Positions 6,601 through 14,564 are shown, counted from the first letter of the stretch. The stretch is DNA of 20,233 nucleotides from an uncultured Treponema sp. (GCA_937877535.1 CALFJF010000043.1:1-20233); one strand, 5' to 3'. The notes: generated by a model from the letters alone, not told the origin. Translations and numbers: made by a program.

Positions 6601-7173
6601 TCAGTCCTCCAATGCCACGGTTTTGAAATCCTTAAAACGCAATGTTGCCAACGATTTTTCCGACCTGAAACAGATTTGATTCGAAAGATTGTTCGGAAGC
6701 AAGAATTTGATTGCCGTCTCGTCAGCCTCGTAAGAGCCGACTTCGCCATAAAACCCGTTTATGTATGCGGTTAGAACCTGATTCGTTGAGTCATTCGCGA
6801 TTTTTCCAGCGATTATGTCAAAATCCCGCCATCTTGAAAGCTCCTCAGACAACATTCCTGACTTTCGGTGCGCGACGACACAATGAAGCCAATCCTCATC
6901 GCTCGTTTTGAATTCGTGATAGGTGATGCCAGAATCGGGTTTTGATTCATACTCAAAAACGGACACATACCCAATATTTTCTTTCACATTCGGAACTTTA
7001 TTTTTGAGGGCTTTTCCTATTGCCGTCCGCAAAAAACGGCACGCCTGATGATAGTCGGTCGTAACATAAAATCCCTTGCCAAAATCCTTTCCCGAAGCGC
7101 AGAGCGACAAGTCTATTTTCTTCACGGGAACATAGCTTGCGTGATACAATGCAATTCCGTTTTCCAAAATCAT
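6601..7173 (-). CDS. DUF3990 protein, predicted ADP-ribosyltransferase-fold toxin
   Basis: A 190-residue protein with DUF3990 landmarks. The N-terminal LYHASYVPVKKIDLS (family form LYHGS...I.KIDLS) carries the His. DFGKGFYVTTDYHQACRF (about residues 30-47) carries the Gly-x-Gly-Phe-Tyr block. A late NQICFRSEKSLATLRF corresponds to the usual (D)Q(I/V).FHTEKAL...F; the His of that block is Arg here. DUF3990 is regarded as related to ADP-ribosyltransferases, which would use NAD+ to modify a cellular target; the target is unknown. Its start overlaps the DUF3791 stop by 4 bp (ATGA), and the third gene starts 1 bp after its stop. Length fits an intact protein. A toxin role is inferred from family and operon form. 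Confidence 0.82.
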   Translation of the reverse strand: MILENGIALYHASYVPVKKIDLSLCASGKDFGKGFYVTTDYHQACRFLRTAIGKALKNKVPNVKENIGYVSVFEYESKPDSGITYHEFKTSDEDWLHCVVAHRKSGMLSEELSRWRDFDIIAGKIANDSTNQVLTAYINGFYGEVGSYEADETAIKFLLPNNLSNQICFRSEKSLATLRFKDFKTVALED

Positions 7174-7406
7174 AGTTCTGCCCCGTTGTTTTTCAGATAA
7201 TTCTCAATGTCAGAAAGATTCGCCTCGTCGCCCTGTACATGAAAGAACTCGTAACAAGTTTCTATATAGTCGTAAATTTTGTATTTGTTAAAAATAGTGC
7301 TGCACCTTTCTTCGTCAAGATTCCATTTGCTTTGGGCAAGCCGAAACAATCGTATCTGAATTAAAAACAAGTCGTCAGCCTGTGTTTGTCCTGCGATTTC
7401 GCCCAT
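7170..7406 (-). CDS. DUF3791 protein, likely partner or antitoxin of DUF3990
   Basis: A 78-residue helical protein. The core pattern FLIQIRLFRLAQSKWNLDEERCSTIFNKYKIYDYI, then FFHVQGDEANLSDIENYLKNNG, matches DUF3791: a helical start, YxIxDYIxxxYExxHxQGxExxxxDIxxxL. DUF3791 genes usually precede DUF3990 genes and are presumed to neutralise or regulate them. It overlaps the DUF3990 start by 4 bp. The ATG at 7406 has no ribosome binding site, and a TATACT box lies only 8-13 bp upstream, so the mRNA may start at or next to the start codon. The next in-frame ATG would remove the conserved region, so this start is preferred. Confidence 0.8.
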   Translation of the reverse strand: MGEIAGQTQADDLFLIQIRLFRLAQSKWNLDEERCSTIFNKYKIYDYIETCYEFFHVQGDEANLSDIENYLKNNGAEL

Positions 7407-7413
7407 GCGTTTA

Positions 7414-7419
7414 AGTATA
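7414..7419 (-). promoter_or_regulatory. -10 box (TATACT) of the DUF3791-DUF3990 operon, possibly leaderless
   Basis: On the minus strand the order is GC-TATACT-TAAACGC-ATG. Transcription 6-8 nt after the -10 box would begin at or within a base or two of the ATG. No purine-rich ribosome site lies between. The -35 region is weak (TGGATT at 17-nt spacing). Confidence 0.5.
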
Positions 7420-7470
7420 GCACGAAATTGCCTATAAATCCACTGTTAATAAAACTAAAATTTCCCCATG

Positions 7471-7510
7471 AAAACAAAAATCCCCCGCTCTGGTATCTCA
7501 GGGCGAGGGA
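7471..7510 (-). terminator. Rho-independent terminator after the orphan domain gene
   Basis: On the minus strand, TCCCTCGCCCT (7510-7500) pairs with AGAGCGGGGGA (7491-7481) with one mismatch, and TTTTTGTTTT follows. It sits about 55 bp past the stop at 7565 and separates that transcript from the DUF3791 promoter. Confidence 0.75.
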
Positions 7511-7564
7511 TAAAAACACAAGTTTATGCGAGAAGAAGCCTACTCAACTTTTATCTCTTTGATA

Positions 7565-8038
7565 TTACTTGCAAGTAAATGAGGTAAAGAGCATACCTGA
7601 AACAGCAATTGTGTTTTCTCCCTTCTTGAGGTTTACAGTCCAAGTCTGCTCGCTAGTTTCATTGTCAGCCTTTCTTGCATATACGCTTGTTCCGTTAACA
7701 GAGAAAGAATTAGGTTTTCCGGCTTTAGACCAATAAGAATTTTTTGAAGTGTCTCCGCTACTAGCCCCTTTTCCTGCAACAGAAACTGTGCAATCTGCAT
7801 CAGCTGTAATTGTCATAACATCGGTTTCTTTTGAGCCTGTTCCCCACTGCAAACCTTTGTTGTATTTCACTGCACAATTGTTCTGAATTATAAGAACCAG
7901 TTTTGCACCAGAACCACTGTCAGAAGTAATTGTTATTGCTTCCGTTGGTTTTGTAGCAGTTGAACCATATCCAAGAATTGTCGAGTTTTTAGAAGCGCTT
8001 GTACCTTCTTTAAAATCCCATGCGGCATTTACGGTCAC
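7565..8038 (-). pseudogene. Orphan copy of the lipoprotein C-terminal domain (5'-truncated remnant)
   Basis: The product is homologous to residues about 303-451 of the 4923-6278 lipoprotein: VTVNAAWDF, a central GLQWGTGSKETDVMTITADADCTVSV against KLQFSTGESDKDLFTITADADCTAVI, and a late LKKGENTIAVSG against LAKGANTFSGSG. There is no signal peptide or lipobox. The only nearby start is a GTG at 8038 placed exactly at the first residue of the domain, without a ribosome site. The frame stays open upstream (PSVDTVTVNAAW) to a stop near 8153, with no ATG. An exported-type domain without an export signal points to a truncated gene. It keeps a good terminator, so truncation may be recent. A functional cytoplasmic protein cannot be excluded. 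Confidence 0.65.
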
Positions 8039-8137
8039 TGTGTCGACAGAAGGCCCTTTATAGAAACTAGAATTTTTCTGCTTATTCCGATAAGATTCTC
8101 TATAGTTTTTGCATTCTTTTTTTTCTATAGGAAAAAT

Positions 8138-9850
8138 ATGAAGAAAATTCTGTCATCTATGGTTATTTTTATCGCAGTTTTCTCGATTTTTGCGCAAAGT
8201 GTTCCGAATCAGAAGAAAACGGGAGCGGTTGAAGAAGAAATCGAGCTTCCCGATGTCACTACGGTCGTAAATGGGAAAACTTTTACGGCAGGAAAAGATT
8301 CCGTTCCTGATTACACGAAGATTTTGCCCGAAAATTCCGCACCCAGCGTGCAACTTCCTGCCATGGAAGGCGTAAAGGCTTCCCAAAATCACGCGGGCTT
8401 GCGTGAGCGAGCAAATCAAAACGAAAAGGACATGTATGCGGAAGGCGAGCTTGGCGCGGGCTACCCCTTCTATTTTAAAGGCGATTTTTCGATTTACCGA
8501 GCTTCGGGAAACGCCCCGTTCGAGATTGATTTTTCGCATGAAAGCGCGGAAAGCTTCGCACGGAAAAAGGCGAATGAAGGATTTTTCGCACGGAATACGG
8601 CGGTGCGCGGGAAAAAATCTTTTTTTGGTGACTACGGAAAGCACAGAATCAGCGCGGAATACAAAATGGGCGACGACGGCTTACAGCTCAATTCCGATTC
8701 GTATTCAAACATGGTGAAGCACACAATTTCCGGGGATGCGGGTTCTGATTGGGAAGCTTCAAACGGCATTCTCGTCTCGTATGGGGCAAACGGCGCATGG
8801 TTCAACCGCTATGGCGAAGTGATGCGCGACAGCACAACGGCAGAAAATTACATCGACGGCACGAAAATCGTTGATGCAAATCCCTATTTTGGCTTCGGCT
8901 GGCAAGGTCACGGCTTTAAAACGATGCTCACGGGCTTTTACGGCTTGCAGGCGAATCTTGAAAAAAAAGAAAATCTTGAAAAAATCGAATCTTCTTCAAG
9001 CGCGGAAGCTTCCCACCGCGGGCAGTTCAAACTTGCCCTTTCGTGGGAAAATGATTTTCTTACGGTCGGCGCGGACGGATCGCTGATTATCGGAACGGCG
9101 ACAGGCGAAAAAGAAGTCGTTCCCTCGTTTACGGGCATTTTTGATTTCAAAACGGAAAGTTTCACTGAAGGGCGGTTTATCACGCTTTCGGCTCGTGGCG
9201 GAATTGACTCATACCAAGAGAAAATCCGAAACCTCGAAAACAAATTCCGATTCTCCGTAGTTCCTGCAATTCCAACTGAAACAACGGACTGGTTTGCAAA
9301 AATCGATTTGTCAGTTCCGATTCTTGCTTCTTTTGAGGCGAAAACAGGCTTTGAATTCAGAAAAACGGCTTTTGAAAACGGCGTGTGGCAGGCGCGGTAC
9401 AAAAATTCCGCCATGCTCCCGATTGTTGGCGCGGACGGAACGGTGCATAATTCGGGCTTGTACGCAATCGCTCCCGACGAGCGCACGGAATTCAACACGC
9501 ACGCAGGATTCTACGCGGATTTTTCTCCCGTAAAGGCGAGCGCGGAATGGAATTCCTATTGGAAAGATGTGCCGAGCCTTGAAGACGAGCAGAAAATCAA
9601 ACTTTCGCTTGAATACCAGCATGCAAAATGGAACGCGGGAACTTCAACGGCACTCGCCTTTGGAAAAGACGCCGATTCCTGCCCCGACATTTCTGCATGG
9701 GCGGGAATTCGCTTTGCGAGCAATTTAAGCCTTGCGCTTGAAGTCAATGATGTAATAAAATTATTCCGTGGAACGAGCCGAGATTACGCGCATTCAGAGT
9801 ACATAACGACTTCGGGAAATGCCGTTTTGCTCGCGAAATTCCAGTTTTAA
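8138..9850 (+). CDS. Outer-membrane beta-barrel protein linked to ExbB-ExbD-TonB
   Basis: A 570-residue exported protein with the signal peptide MKKILSSMVIFIAVFSIFAQ. Just after it comes an acidic stretch EEEIELPDVTTVVNG, placed where a TonB box would be. The remainder alternates beta strands with polar turns (for example GELGAGYPFYFKGDFSIYRA, HRISAEYKMGDDGLQLN, SLALEVNDVIKLFRG) and ends in Phe (LAKFQF), a usual barrel C-terminus. I see no plug domain of the classical TonB-receptor size, and 570 residues is short for one. AGGA at 8129-8132 precedes the ATG. The ExbB gene starts 9 bp after the stop, so this protein is probably the outer-membrane partner of that energy-transducing system. The ligand is unknown. 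Confidence 0.72.
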   Translation: MKKILSSMVIFIAVFSIFAQSVPNQKKTGAVEEEIELPDVTTVVNGKTFTAGKDSVPDYTKILPENSAPSVQLPAMEGVKASQNHAGLRERANQNEKDMYAEGELGAGYPFYFKGDFSIYRASGNAPFEIDFSHESAESFARKKANEGFFARNTAVRGKKSFFGDYGKHRISAEYKMGDDGLQLNSDSYSNMVKHTISGDAGSDWEASNGILVSYGANGAWFNRYGEVMRDSTTAENYIDGTKIVDANPYFGFGWQGHGFKTMLTGFYGLQANLEKKENLEKIESSSSAEASHRGQFKLALSWENDFLTVGADGSLIIGTATGEKEVVPSFTGIFDFKTESFTEGRFITLSARGGIDSYQEKIRNLENKFRFSVVPAIPTETTDWFAKIDLSVPILASFEAKTGFEFRKTAFENGVWQARYKNSAMLPIVGADGTVHNSGLYAIAPDERTEFNTHAGFYADFSPVKASAEWNSYWKDVPSLEDEQKIKLSLEYQHAKWNAGTSTALAFGKDADSCPDISAWAGIRFASNLSLALEVNDVIKLFRGTSRDYAHSEYITTSGNAVLLAKFQF

Positions 9851-9859
9851 GGTGGGAAT

Positions 9860-10471
9860 ATGTTTGACTTATTAAAAAGTGGCGGAGTCTTGATGATTCC
9901 GATTTTGCTGTGCGGTCTTTTTGCGACTTACATCATCATCGAGCGGTGCGTGTATTTTTCTTCGGTTCAAAAGCGCGACAAAGAATTGCGCAAGAATCTC
10001 GAAGAAGCTCTCGCGAACAACGAATTTTCCGCCGCTGAGGCATTCTGCGTGCAAACGGGAACGCCGCTCGCCCATGTGGCAAAAAAAGCAATCGACTGCC
10101 GAAAGCTCACCGAAGACGACATGCGCGAAATCGTTCAGTGCGAGCTTGATTCCGTCGCGCCGCAATTCGACCACTGGCTCACCTTGCTCAGCACTATCGC
10201 GAACATCTCCACGCTGCTCGGTCTTTTCGGCACGGTCACGGGAAACATCAAAGCGTTCGGCGTGCTCGGCGCGGGTGGCACAATGGGAAATCCCGCCGTG
10301 CTTGCAAGTTCCATTTCCGAAGCATTGCTCACCACGGCGGCAGGCCTCTTTGTGGCGATTCCCTCGCTCATTTTCAGCAACGCGCTTTCCCGCAAGGCAG
10401 ACAAACTCGTCTCCGAAATGGAAGGCACGATCACAAAGCTGATTTTACGGCTCACAGGTCGGGTTCTGTAG
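9860..10471 (+). CDS. exbB: ExbB/TolQ/MotA-family proton channel subunit
   Basis: A 203-residue inner-membrane protein with three predicted membrane helices: about residues 8-28 (GGVLMIPILLCGLFATYIII), about 105-130, and about 150-172. Signature blocks are LLGLFGTVTGNIKAF on the second helix and EALLTTAAGLFVAIPSLIFSN on the third, both diagnostic of the ExbB/TolQ family. With ExbD it forms the ion channel that uses the proton gradient to drive TonB. GGTGGG precedes the ATG. It follows the barrel gene by 9 bp and precedes exbD by 33 bp. TolQ would be the alternative name, but the TonB-like gene downstream and absence of tolA/tolB/pal favour ExbB. Confidence 0.9.
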   Translation: MFDLLKSGGVLMIPILLCGLFATYIIIERCVYFSSVQKRDKELRKNLEEALANNEFSAAEAFCVQTGTPLAHVAKKAIDCRKLTEDDMREIVQCELDSVAPQFDHWLTLLSTIANISTLLGLFGTVTGNIKAFGVLGAGGTMGNPAVLASSISEALLTTAAGLFVAIPSLIFSNALSRKADKLVSEMEGTITKLILRLTGRVL

Positions 10472-10474
10472 GGG

Positions 10475-10497
10475 GATTCCGAACTAAATTCGGAATG
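10475..10497. repeat. Short palindrome between exbB and exbD
   Basis: ATTCCGAA and TTCGGAAT form an 8-bp perfect stem with a 5-nt loop in the only sizeable gap of the operon, 8 bp before the exbD start. It could modulate relative expression of the two genes. The GTCATTCCGAA...TTCGGAAT form resembles dispersed intergenic elements. Confidence 0.6.
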
Positions 10498-10504
10498 ACA
10501 AAAT

Positions 10505-10912
10505 ATGAAAGTTTCCAATCGAAAAAAGCGCGGCGTGGCAGTTGACCTCACGCCGATGATAGATGTCGTGTTTCAGCTCATTTTATTCTTCCTCGTTTCT
10601 ACCACATTTGCGGTTTTGCCTGCAATCAATGTGAATCTGCCCGAAAGCTCCACCGCACAAGGCGCGGAAATCGCTGGAATCACAATCACCATGCAGGCAG
10701 ACGGAAAAATGCACTTCAACGACGAGCAAGTTTCGCTCTCCACGCTCGGGCAAAAACTCGCCGCCTTTGACACGGAAGGCAAAGCAAAAGAAGAATACCC
10801 CGTCACGCTCGAAGCCGACGAAAGCGTCACGAACGGGCAGGTCGTCAAAGTGTTCGATGTGCTCCGCGCGGAAGGATTCGTGAGCGTCAATCTGAGGACG
10901 AGCGATAAATGA
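10505..10912 (+). CDS. exbD: ExbD/TolR-family biopolymer transport protein
   Basis: A 135-residue inner-membrane protein with one N-terminal membrane helix. The block DLTPMIDVVFQLILFFLVST contains the essential Asp (residue 20) that carries protons in the ExbB-ExbD motor. INVNLPESSTAQG and the periplasmic ITITMQADGKMHFNDEQVS match the family, and length is typical (about 130-140). The ribosome site is weak and the ATG lies 8 bp after a small hairpin. The stop codon overlaps the start of the TonB-like gene (ATGA), indicating coupled translation. Confidence 0.92.
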   Translation: MKVSNRKKRGVAVDLTPMIDVVFQLILFFLVSTTFAVLPAINVNLPESSTAQGAEIAGITITMQADGKMHFNDEQVSLSTLGQKLAAFDTEGKAKEEYPVTLEADESVTNGQVVKVFDVLRAEGFVSVNLRTSDK

Positions 10913-11949
10913 CGGAAGTTCAGCAGAAACCCGCGCTCGCCGGATTTTTTGGAACGATTCTCGTATGGCTTTTGATTTTTCTCTTTTTTTATTTTTCCGC
11001 CGTTCTCTTCGCGCCCAAGCAGTACAAAACGGTAAAAATCCGCCTCGATGCACCGCAGAAAACAGAAAGCCCGAAAACTGAAAACAGAAATCAGAAGATA
11101 GAAAATTCAAAGGGGGAGGCGAGTTTTGCTAACCTCGATAAAAATCGGGAGCAAAACTCGTTAGCGGAGCGACACTCCCCCTCGCTCCAGCCGCCTACCG
11201 CGTCTTCCGCTACCCCCTCTGCGGGGACACCCCGCAACTCCCCAGAATCTGCTCCTGCGCCCGCAGAGCAAACGCTTCAAAAAAGCATGGACGAACTTTT
11301 GGCGGAGCAACAAGCGAGAAAGCCAGTCCAAAAGAAAAAATCTGCTGAGGAAATGTGGGCGGAACTTGAAGCGCAGGAAGGCACTTCGTCTTCAAATACA
11401 AGCGCGATTGCAAAAAATACCGCTTCTTCCGCTGCAAATCAGAACGCATTTTCGGGGAGTGCGGCTTCTTCTTCAGATTCAGCTTCCACCGCCGCAAGCA
11501 CGCAGTCAAAATCTTCCCGCTCGGCAGAAAATCAAACGGCAAGTTCCGCGACCACTCAGGCATTGCAAGGCGCACTTTCGGCAAAGGCATATTCTTCATC
11601 TTCCAACGGCGTTTCTTCTTCGGTCACGGCAAACACAGGCTCTTCTTCAGATGGAAAAGTGTCGCTCCAAATGGCAGACGGCTCGCCGCGCGTTCTCTTA
11701 GAGCCTGCCGAGCCAAAAATCGTTCTTTCGCGTGAAGCCGCCACCCTCATCGACAGCACAAAACGGCTCACGGTTTCATTCACGGTCTTAGCGAGCGGAA
11801 CCGTTCCCGTTACGAGCGTAAAAATTTCCCCCGACATTTTGCCTTCGCTCGTCTCTATGGAAATCCGCGAGCAAATTTCCCGCTGGCGGTTCCAATCCGC
11901 TTCTTACGACGGCATTGCCCGCTTCGAGTACACGATTCAAAAAAATTAA
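10909..11949 (+). CDS. tonB: TonB-like energy transducer
   Basis: A 346-residue protein with an N-terminal membrane anchor (about residues 11-35, TILVWLLIFLFFYFSAVLFA), a long linker, and a C-terminal domain (about 265-346) with KIVLSREAATLIDSTKRLTV and IREQISRWRFQSASYDG, which fits the TonB C-terminal fold that contacts outer-membrane receptors. The linker is Ser/Ala/Gln-rich rather than the usual Pro-rich form. Nucleotides 11111-11182, within the linker, form a large palindromic element read in frame. Its start overlaps the exbD stop by 4 bp. It converges with the TPR gene, with only 2 bp between the stops and no terminator. The gene order barrel-exbB-exbD-tonB supports the call. Confidence 0.82.
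   Translation: MTEVQQKPALAGFFGTILVWLLIFLFFYFSAVLFAPKQYKTVKIRLDAPQKTESPKTENRNQKIENSKGEASFANLDKNREQNSLAERHSPSLQPPTASSATPSAGTPRNSPESAPAPAEQTLQKSMDELLAEQQARKPVQKKKSAEEMWAELEAQEGTSSSNTSAIAKNTASSAANQNAFSGSAASSSDSASTAASTQSKSSRSAENQTASSATTQALQGALSAKAYSSSSNGVSSSVTANTGSSSDGKVSLQMADGSPRVLLEPAEPKIVLSREAATLIDSTKRLTVSFTVLASGTVPVTSVKISPDILPSLVSMEIREQISRWRFQSASYDGIARFEYTIQKN
11111..11182. repeat. Palindromic element inside the tonB coding sequence
   Basis: Nested stems are visible: AGGGGGAG (11111-11118) with CTCCCCCT (11175-11182), CGAGTTTTGCT (11120-11130) with AGCAAAACTCG (11150-11160), and CGAT with ATCG around AAAAA. The block is 72 nt (24 codons) and open in the tonB frame. A second short perfect palindrome, GCGGGGACACCCCGC, lies at 11221-11235. 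Such structure is unusual in coding DNA and looks like a dispersed intergenic element captured by the gene. Confidence 0.7.
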
Positions 11950-11951
11950 AA

Positions 11952-14564
11952 TTACAATTCGCCCGCGATTTTTTCCGCCTCTTTGGTAAAGGCATTTTCG
12001 GGGTAGAGTTTTTTCAGTTCGGTGAAGGTCGCTTTTTCGTCGGCATACAGCCCCGCCGCGTCAAAGGCTTCAACCGCGCCGTAAAATGCCCGCGCCGCGC
12101 TTTCGTCATTTCCTGCTTGGCGAGCGTATTTTGCCGCGTCGAGGTACATAAGCGCAGATTCGCGGTTTTTGCCCTTATTTCGGTATGCGCCCGCAAGGAA
12201 AAGCGCATTTTTTGTCGCTTCATTGCTCTTGCGTGCGTCATTTTTTTGCACAGCAAGATTTTTTTCTGCCGTTTTGATTCGGTCTTCCTCAGAATTCGCG
12301 TTCCAAACCGTTGCATTCTGCAATTCTTTGATTTTTTGGCGCATTCCATCTTTTACCGCCTGCTCGCCGTATTCTTCAATCATTCTGTTCGCCACGGCAA
12401 TTGCTTCGCCAATGTCGCCCGTCTTTTGGTACAATTCCACGAGATTTTTTTCCGAGCCATAGCGGTAGGAAGTTTCTGATTTTGAATCGACAATCTGCAA
12501 ATACCGGAGAATTGCCTTCGTTTCGTCGCCGCTTTTTGCCAGTGCGTCCGTCGAAAAATAGATTGCCGCAAAATGAAATCGCCCGTTCGAGAATTTTTTG
12601 CCGTAATTCTCGAACAAGTCAGCCGCTTTTCCAAAATCACCGTTCGCATAGGCAATTTCCGCACGCCGATACGCAGATTCTTCGGCGAGAAGCCGCGCGT
12701 TTTTGTCGTTTGAAGAAGCAAGCTCGGCAAAGAGAGCATCTGCTTCTTCGGTTTTTCCTTGCTGAGCGAGAATTTCCGCACTCCGATACTTGCATTCATA
12801 GCCGAATTCCGTGCGTTTTGCGCGGTGCGGAAAAAGAAGCGCGAGCGCGTCATCATATTTTTTTGAATCCGAAAGAATTCCCGCGCTCAGAATAATCGCT
12901 TCGTTCTTTTCGCTTTCGTTTCGTGCCGTTTTTACCGCCTGTTCCGCCGCAGAAATCGCACGACTTTCGTTTTTGGCAAATGCCGCCGCGCGAGCAAGCG
13001 TCATCTGCGCCGACCATGCAAACTGATGGTAGGGAAAATCCGAAGAAAATTGGCTCAGCGCAACAATCGCCTTTTCGTAGTCGCCGAGCTGATATTCCGC
13101 GTAGCCCGCGTAAAAGTGAGCGAACGCGATGTAATCCGAAGCAAGCGTTTTTGAGGAAAGCACTTTTGAAAATCCGCTTTCCGCCTCGCGCCAATTGTGC
13201 TGATTGAACGAAGCCAGTGCCGCAAGATACACCGCCTCATCGCCCGTTGCCTTTGCCGCCTGTTCCTTCGTGGAAGCATAGTGCCCCGCAATCAAGAGCG
13301 TGCGCGAATAATCGAGCCGTCCGTCATTATCGAGTTGATTTTTTTCGCCCAAAGAATAGAAAATTTCGTCAGCCTCGTGGTATTTTCCCTGCTTTGCGAG
13401 CGATTTTGCGTACAAAGTGAGGAGCGGCGCGTCTTCAATCGTGTTCGTTTTTTTGAAATTTTCGATTGCCGCCACCGCGTCGGAGATTTTCCCCGATTCA
13501 TATTTTGAAAGCGCGTACCAATAGAGCGCGTTCTTTTTGATTTCGGCATTCTCGGACTTCACGCATTTTTCGGCGTTTTTTTCACATTCTTTCCAGTTTT
13601 TGAGAAATCCATTGTAGCGGGCAAGCGAAAGCGTGAGAGATTCATCGAGCGAAGTGTTTTTTATGTTGAGCGATTTTTCTTTTTTTTGCGCCGATTGTAT
13701 GATTTCAAGCGCGGCTTTGCTTCCTTCCGTTTTGTCAGAACTTTTTTGATAGGCTTCTTCTGCCTCGGAAACGGCAAGCCACACCGAAAGCGTTTCGGCT
13801 TTTTCTTCCGCCCCTGCCGCACGGTAAGAATTTTGCGCTTCTCTGTAATCGCCGAGCATTTCCTGTGCTTCGCCTTTGAGAACTAAAAGCGCGTCCTTTG
13901 TGTTTGAATTGAAAGCGGCATTTTCAAGGGAAGAAACGAATTGCACGCACTTTTGCGCATTTTTTTCGCCGCCAAGTGAATTGTAGCACTGTGCGAGCGC
14001 GAGCGCGGAATCTTCGTAGTCTTCAAGAGAATATTGCTCGCCATGAGAAATGACATATTCAAACAGGGGAACGGCATTTTTAAAATCACTCGCGGCAAAA
14101 TAACAGTTTCCGCCATACAAAAGAGAAAATGCGTAATACTCCGCCAAATTTTCCGCCGTTTTTGCGGCAAATTCTGTGCAAAGGGAAGCGCACGAAAAAA
14201 AACTGTTTTGCGCACGCGGAAGCTCGCCCTGTGAAAAATAACTGCGCCCAAGCCAATAAAAGCGTGCGACAGAGAGCTGAATACTTTCGGGATTGAGCGC
14301 GTCGGCGGTGAATTGGTGCGCTTCCAAAACCGAAATTGCGTCTTGAACGCGCCCCATACGGAACAAACTTTCGCCTTCATACACGCTTGCCCGAAAAGCG
14401 GCGAGCGAATCTTTTTCAGTGCGAAGAATTTCTTCGGCAATGCGCACAACACCAGGGTAAAATCCCGCCGAATAGTGCGCGCTCAACTGAGACGAAAGAT
14501 TTTTATTTTCAGAAAACGCAAATGAAGCGAGAAAAAGCAAAAAAAACGCGAACGATTTTTTCAT
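11952..14564 (-). CDS. Large periplasmic tetratricopeptide-repeat protein
   Basis: An 870-residue protein with a signal peptide (MKKSFAFFLLFLASFAFS) followed by helical repeats over nearly its whole length. TPR-type units are visible as pairs of helices with Ala/Gly/Tyr at set places, for example EGESLFRMGRVQDAISVLE, YAGYAEYQLGDYEKAIVAL, ERAEIAYANGDFGKAADLFE-like and AGAYRNKGKNRESALMYLD. Solenoids of this kind scaffold protein complexes, and a place in envelope assembly or in the adjacent TonB system is possible. It follows the 460-residue exported protein by 11 bp. A TATAAT overlaps that gene's tandem stops (TAA TAG), 10 nt before this ATG, but the -35 region is poor, so read-through from upstream is more likely. 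No named gene is recognised. Confidence 0.85.
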   Translation of the reverse strand: MKKSFAFFLLFLASFAFSENKNLSSQLSAHYSAGFYPGVVRIAEEILRTEKDSLAAFRASVYEGESLFRMGRVQDAISVLEAHQFTADALNPESIQLSVARFYWLGRSYFSQGELPRAQNSFFSCASLCTEFAAKTAENLAEYYAFSLLYGGNCYFAASDFKNAVPLFEYVISHGEQYSLEDYEDSALALAQCYNSLGGEKNAQKCVQFVSSLENAAFNSNTKDALLVLKGEAQEMLGDYREAQNSYRAAGAEEKAETLSVWLAVSEAEEAYQKSSDKTEGSKAALEIIQSAQKKEKSLNIKNTSLDESLTLSLARYNGFLKNWKECEKNAEKCVKSENAEIKKNALYWYALSKYESGKISDAVAAIENFKKTNTIEDAPLLTLYAKSLAKQGKYHEADEIFYSLGEKNQLDNDGRLDYSRTLLIAGHYASTKEQAAKATGDEAVYLAALASFNQHNWREAESGFSKVLSSKTLASDYIAFAHFYAGYAEYQLGDYEKAIVALSQFSSDFPYHQFAWSAQMTLARAAAFAKNESRAISAAEQAVKTARNESEKNEAIILSAGILSDSKKYDDALALLFPHRAKRTEFGYECKYRSAEILAQQGKTEEADALFAELASSNDKNARLLAEESAYRRAEIAYANGDFGKAADLFENYGKKFSNGRFHFAAIYFSTDALAKSGDETKAILRYLQIVDSKSETSYRYGSEKNLVELYQKTGDIGEAIAVANRMIEEYGEQAVKDGMRQKIKELQNATVWNANSEEDRIKTAEKNLAVQKNDARKSNEATKNALFLAGAYRNKGKNRESALMYLDAAKYARQAGNDESAARAFYGAVEAFDAAGLYADEKATFTELKKLYPENAFTKEAEKIAGEL

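Noticed and set aside
6600..6749. N-terminal extension of the small third protein of the toxin-antitoxin operon
   Set aside because: The extra 50 residues are a frame-shifted shadow of the DUF3990 C-terminus; the ATG at 6599 directly after the DUF3990 stop is the natural start.
8084..8124. Promoter for the 8138 barrel gene (TATAGT at 8101, T8 at 8117)
   Set aside because: A promoter must lie near here, but no -35 box fits at 16-18 nt, so I do not assign one.
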